From Acidobacteriota bacterium (GTDB lineage: Bacteria; Acidobacteriota; Terriglobia; Terriglobales; Acidobacteriaceae), in NCBI GenBank assembly GCA_003224995.1, contig QIAI01000283.1, positions 1-10,884 on the forward strand: a stretch of DNA of 10,884 nucleotides, written 5' to 3'. This document shows, in pieces, positions 7,835 through 10,884 of the stretch. Within the stretch, counting starts at the first letter, position 1. Each line of letters opens with the position of its first letter. Under the pieces are notes generated by a model, which had not been told where the DNA came from, did no database searches, and was given only the letters and a program-made list of their open reading frames with translations. A program made the position numbers and the translations under genes.

Positions 7835-8445
7835 GTAATCGAGCTGCCGACGAATCGGAGTTTGGCGGAAATTCTTGGAATGACTCCCACGACCAGGAGG
7901 AGCAACAACCAGGGTGAAAACACAAGGATAGAAATGGATAAAGAAACGGTCGTAATAACCTGCTGCACCAGGCGACCGATACTCTGAATCATTCCCAGGC
8001 GGTCGGTCGCTTGCACCCGCGCTCTTTCCAGACGGTCATAAAAAACCGGGTCTTCGTAGGCGATCAGATCAAGTTCCGACGCGTGCCTCATGACCTCGAT
8101 GCTGACGTGGTGCATGTACTTGTCCGCCAGCAGCGAGTCGAAGTAATCGGTTAAACGAGCGAGGACCCCGCCGAAAACCGCGAGACCAAACTCGGCAGCA
8201 ACCAGCCACCAAAGGCGTGGATCCACCGGAAGGTGGGCCGTCACGGTGTGAACAATGGAATCGATGATCAGCTTGGCGACCCAGAGAAGGGCGATTGGCA
8301 GGAGCGCAGTTAGCAACCGGAGAAGCAGTCCAAGCGTGACAACCAGAGGTCCCGAGCGCCACACAATGCCCAGAACAGGAGGAATGTTGCGCAGAGCGGT
8401 GATGCGCTCGCGCCAACTTCCAAACATGCCAGTTTGGGTGCTCAC
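7822..8445 (-). CDS. ABC transporter transmembrane part (5' part of the disrupted exporter)
   Basis: N-terminal membrane domain of the same exporter. It starts at GTG 8445 behind a good Shine-Dalgarno (GGAGAGG, 8459-8453, 7-nt spacing). Hydrophobic segments lie at about 33-62, 79-96 and 160-190, with the long cytosolic coupling region between (LADKYMHHVSIEVMRHA, then AYEDPVFYDRLERA, typical of this ABC exporter class). After VVGVIP (188-190, about 7878) the frame leaves the family pattern and ends at a TAG; the expected continuation (FRQTPIRRQLDYLR) is in another frame from about 7870. From the family pattern I estimate about 14-16 residues are missing at the junction, so this is not a one-base slip. 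As written, the gene cannot make a continuous transporter of the expected roughly 600 residues. Confidence 0.85.
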   Translation of the reverse strand: MSTQTGMFGSWRERITALRNIPPVLGIVWRSGPLVVTLGLLLRLLTALLPIALLWVAKLIIDSIVHTVTAHLPVDPRLWWLVAAEFGLAVFGGVLARLTDYFDSLLADKYMHHVSIEVMRHASELDLIAYEDPVFYDRLERARVQATDRLGMIQSIGRLVQQVITTVSLSISILVFSPWLLLLLVVGVIPRISAKLRFVGSSITCAF

Positions 8446-8748
8446 GCCGAAGCCTCTCCGGTAGAACCAGCCAAAACATCAACTTTAACAGTAATTTGGA
8501 GATGATTTCTCATCTATTTGATCAACGAAGCAGGCAGGCTCGCGTCCAGGTCACCGAGGGCGTAACCGTGAACAGTTTACTTCCACACCGTGCCTGACCA
8601 TAGTCCTAATTTTGCGATCCTGACGCCCGATCGACGGGTAAGTCGTTTGTAAGAAACGGATCGGAGCGGGCAACCTTGAAGAATTGCCTACCATTGGATG
8701 AGGAGACGGGGCACCGAGGTTGGTCCTATTCGACTGAGGGGCGAGAGT
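8446..8748. promoter_or_regulatory. Intergenic region upstream of the ABC-glucan synthase operon
   Basis: A 303-bp stretch between the glucanase stop and the exporter start, both on the - strand. I see no convincing small gene in it. It holds a perfect inverted repeat AGATGA-tttc-TCATCT (8500-8515) in AT-richer DNA about 55 bp upstream of the GTG, and an imperfect palindrome GTGAAC-a-GTTTAC (8568-8580). The AT-rich block 8474-8522 is the best place for the operon promoter, but no clear -35/-10 pair can be named. It must also contain the end of the glucanase transcript; no strong hairpin with a T-tract is visible. Confidence 0.4.
8453..8459 (-). promoter_or_regulatory. Ribosome binding site of the ABC transporter
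   Basis: The - strand reads GGAGAGG, 7 nt before the GTG at 8445. It decides the non-ATG start of the exporter. Confidence 0.65.
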
Positions 8749-10179
8749 TTAGACGTAAGGTTGAAAACCGGCGCGTTCCATGCCTCGTTTTGCTTCGGGC
8801 GTCTTCATGAAGGTGTTCCAGACAAAGCCCGTTCGAACATTCTCTGCCATCAACATGGTGATGCCCGTATCAATGCCAACTACTTCGCTGTCATACCAGT
8901 TTTTAAGAGGGTTAAAGGCATTCACAAAGCCATATTGACACCAGGCCCGATCATGGCGGTTGCGGATGGTTCGTAAGACACGCATGGTCGGTTGCGGCAA
9001 GAACGGGAGAGATCCAGCGGAAGCGCTGGGAACGACCGTGCCGTCGATGGGACCAACCGCCGGTGGACCTCCCCAGATCACGTAGCCTTTTTCAGAGTCG
9101 GAGGCTGTGATTCCCCAGAGATCGTCGCTATAGGTTGGGAATTGGGCGGCAAGCTCGACACAAAAACGGCGATGGACATCGGTAGCAATCACCGAGTTTT
9201 GAAAATAGTCGGCGTAGTGGTCGCGCTTCCCTCGAAAGTCAAACCAGGCCTGAGAATACTGGTGAACAAACAAAGGAGCAAAAGAGCCGATGTAACGGAG
9301 GCCGTCGTATTCGAACGTGAGCCGCTTCCATGCGGTCCACGTCTCGGGTCGCAAAGGATGCGATCCCGAACCCAATCCCAACAAATACATCATCATCAGC
9401 TCACTGTAGTAGTCCCAGCGCACGGGGATGAAGCCAAATTCCGGAGTCCAGCCATGGGCAAGAAGAGTCGTGTCTTCCGACAGCCAAGTCCAGTCGACAC
9501 GGTTGAACACTTCGTTTGCCAACCGCGTGACTTCCGCATCCTGAAAATGCTCCCGGCAGGTTAGAACTCCACATAACAGAATAGCCGTATCCACGGAGGA
9601 GATCTCGGAATCCCAAATGCGCTCACCAGTGTTGATGTTTGCCCAGTGATAGAAGAAACCGCGATGGTTCGGAAGTTTTTTCCACAAAGAACGAAGGGTA
9701 GTCGTGACGCGCTCAATCGCCTGATCCCGGAGGACGAAGCCTTCTTGTTCAGCAATGCAAAGAGCGGTCAGTCCAAACCCGGTGGCCGCAATGCTGGCTA
9801 CAACCCCTTGATCATTCGGGGTTCGGATGTTGCAGCGATCTTTCACCAAGCCGGTAGCGGGATTTGCTTGCTCCCAAAAATAGCGGAATGTCAGGCATTC
9901 CAACTCATACAAGAAATCGCGATCTGCATCAGAAAGAGTGCTGGCTGCAGGAGGAGTTGCCGGGCGAGGATGCTGCTCATCCGGGAGGGTACGGGCGTGC
10001 AGCAAGCCCGACAGAGGCAAGCACAAGCCTCCCTGGAGGAACCTCTTCAGGAGCGTTCGCCGGGAGAGTCCTTTGATCGGGTCAAGAAGCATCCTGATAT
10101 GGAAGCGATAGTTTAAATCATAACGTTCGCCCTTCCAGCAAAGAAATTGGACCGTGTTGGCAGTTTTTATGCGGGACAT
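8749..10179 (-). CDS. GH144-type endo-beta-1,2-glucanase, exported (glycoamylase-like family)
   Basis: A soluble (alpha/alpha)6-barrel glycosidase of the glycoamylase-like family, expected to cut beta-1,2-glucan into short sophoro-oligosaccharides outside the cytoplasm. Family landmarks (476-residue numbering): LTFRYFWEQANP (96-107), EISSVDTAILLCG (192-204), YYSELMMMYLLGLGSGS (257-273), WGITASDSEKGY (355-366), DGTVVPSASAGSLPF (379-393) and GIDTGITMLMAENVRTGFVW (435-454), so the catalytic domain is complete. SRRTLLK (39-45), followed by the hydrophobic LQGGLCLPLSGLLHA (48-62), is a Tat-like signal. It lies well placed only if translation starts at the internal ATG 10092 (Met30), giving 447 residues; the ATG at 10179 is the longest option and neither start has a strong Shine-Dalgarno. 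It stands 303 bp upstream of the exporter and glucan synthase genes on the same strand, suggesting turnover or trimming of the polymer they make. Other activities of this family cannot be excluded from sequence alone. Confidence 0.85.
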   Translation of the reverse strand: MSRIKTANTVQFLCWKGERYDLNYRFHIRMLLDPIKGLSRRTLLKRFLQGGLCLPLSGLLHARTLPDEQHPRPATPPAASTLSDADRDFLYELECLTFRYFWEQANPATGLVKDRCNIRTPNDQGVVASIAATGFGLTALCIAEQEGFVLRDQAIERVTTTLRSLWKKLPNHRGFFYHWANINTGERIWDSEISSVDTAILLCGVLTCREHFQDAEVTRLANEVFNRVDWTWLSEDTTLLAHGWTPEFGFIPVRWDYYSELMMMYLLGLGSGSHPLRPETWTAWKRLTFEYDGLRYIGSFAPLFVHQYSQAWFDFRGKRDHYADYFQNSVIATDVHRRFCVELAAQFPTYSDDLWGITASDSEKGYVIWGGPPAVGPIDGTVVPSASAGSLPFLPQPTMRVLRTIRNRHDRAWCQYGFVNAFNPLKNWYDSEVVGIDTGITMLMAENVRTGFVWNTFMKTPEAKRGMERAGFQPYV

Positions 10180-10233
10180 GCACGAAAGGGTGGATCGTTG
10201 TTGGGAGATTACGATATGGTTTGATAAGCGAGG
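10093..10233. promoter_or_regulatory. Divergent promoter region (glucanase / secreted protein)
   Basis: The glucanase (-) and the next gene (+) diverge here. The spacing is 54 bp if the glucanase starts at 10179 and 141 bp if it starts at 10092. The longer spacing leaves room for two promoters, which mildly favours the 10092 start. No clear -35/-10 pair or operator can be assigned. Confidence 0.35.
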
Positions 10234-10884
10234 ATGAACGTCCGCATAAAAAGATCTCTACCCTGGATTTTTGCAACGGCCATTCTTTTAGGCATCACGG
10301 CCGTGGTCATCATTCAATTGAGACATCGCAAGCCGCTCATATTGCACGGAGCGGTGACGGTGAACAGCAGTGACACTCGCAAGCAAGTCCCGATTGCAGA
10401 TGTCGAGGTTTCCGTTTCCAACGACATTGCGGAAGGCGCGGGCAAGACCGACGCCTCCGGCTTCTTCAACATCACACTGCCGCCGAGTGTGCGACGCGGG
10501 CACTCGATCGTATTGAGGTTTCGTCATCCCGATTACGTTCCTTTAGACCAGCGCGATTTCGTGGGAGACCAGCTCTACGTTTCTCATCTTTCGCCGAAGC
10601 CCCGGCCTCCGGTCACAGCGAAGGGCCCGGAGACAACGGTCAGCAATATCAAGGTGCGATACTCCATCAAGAGCTTCACCGTAATAAGCGTGGGCAGCGC
10701 GGTGAAGACTTTCCAAGTGGAAAACCGCGGGAACGTACCTTGTCAGGGGCATCACCCATGTTCGCCGGATGGGAAGTGGAAGGCAGCGGTCGCCTCTGCG
10801 ACGCTCGATGCTGGCCCGGGGAACGAATTCAGAAACGCACGCGTGTCCTGCATTGCGGGACCGTGTCCGTTCACGCGAATTCAG
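10234..10884 (+). CDS. Membrane-anchored or secreted protein with carboxypeptidase-regulatory-like domain (3' end outside window)
   Basis: An open frame of 217 codons from ATG 10234 to the last base without a stop, so the gene continues beyond the window. A short cytoplasmic Lys/Arg stretch precedes one hydrophobic helix (about 11-28), followed by RHRK; this may be a signal anchor with the rest outside the cytoplasm. Residues about 38-120 resemble a carboxypeptidase-regulatory-like beta-sandwich: HGAVTV at the start, PIADVEVSVS, then the TDASGFFNITLP turn. A second part contains two Cys pairs (C170 and C176 in VPCQGHHPCSPDGKW; C206 and C211 in VSCIAGPCPF) that could form disulfides. This architecture is common in uncharacterised acidobacterial envelope proteins, judging from memory of such sequences. 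GAGG directly abuts the ATG, a weak ribosome site. Function unknown; a link to the glucan locus is not shown. Confidence 0.75.
   Translation, partial: MNVRIKRSLPWIFATAILLGITAVVIIQLRHRKPLILHGAVTVNSSDTRKQVPIADVEVSVSNDIAEGAGKTDASGFFNITLPPSVRRGHSIVLRFRHPDYVPLDQRDFVGDQLYVSHLSPKPRPPVTAKGPETTVSNIKVRYSIKSFTVISVGSAVKTFQVENRGNVPCQGHHPCSPDGKWKAAVASATLDAGPGNEFRNARVSCIAGPCPFTRIQ

Noticed and set aside
7860..7885. Programmed frameshifting in the ABC transporter
   Set aside because: Same reasoning: joining the two frames by a slip leaves out about 14-16 family residues, so a deletion or assembly error fits better.
8446..8748. Small RNA, riboswitch or CRISPR element in the 303-bp gap
   Set aside because: No repeated units, no recognisable riboswitch core and no strong hairpin with a T-tract were seen.
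8992..9564. A 190-codon open frame on the + strand
   Set aside because: Antisense to the GH144 domain; composition typical of a shadow frame.

Overview
The window reads like a piece of a soil acidobacterial genome (Acidobacteriota, Koribacter/Terriglobia-like). This is inferred from the moderately high GC, the protein styles (long cyclic-glucan synthase, PAS-PocR kinase, a carboxypeptidase-regulatory-like secreted protein) and the gene mix; no marker gene is present to prove it. It is gene-dense, with no tRNA, rRNA, CRISPR array or insertion sequence that I can see.

Left end (3-2090, + strand): a sensor histidine kinase (PAS, PocR-type sensory domain, DHp, ATPase) entered from outside the window, then a single-domain Rcp1-like response regulator whose ATG overlaps the kinase stop. 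The kinase frame is broken between its DHp and ATPase domains (about 1152-1160).

Centre (8445-2236, - strand): an ABC exporter followed, with an 8-nt overlap, by a very long membrane protein carrying the GT84 synthase and GH189-type (glycoamylase-like) cyclisation domains of cyclic beta-1,2-glucan synthase. It has none of the C-terminal GH94 phosphorylase domain found in classical NdvB/ChvB. The ABC transporter is also broken, in its transmembrane domain (about 7868-7878). A 145-bp gap (2091-2235) separates it from the convergent response regulator.

Right part: a 303-bp intergenic stretch (8446-8748) with two short palindromes, then, on the same - strand, a GH144-type endo-beta-1,2-glucanase with a Tat-like signal (10179 or 10092 down to 8749). 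Diverging from it, a membrane-anchored or secreted protein with a carboxypeptidase-regulatory-like beta-sandwich starts at 10234 and runs off the right edge.

Together the - strand genes look like a beta-1,2-glucan cassette: make and possibly cyclise the chain (GT84-GH189), export it (ABC), cut it outside the cytoplasm (GH144). Two genes each carry an out-of-frame loss that I estimate at about 40 nt, so either the locus is decaying or the assembly contains recurrent small errors. This should be settled before function is assigned.
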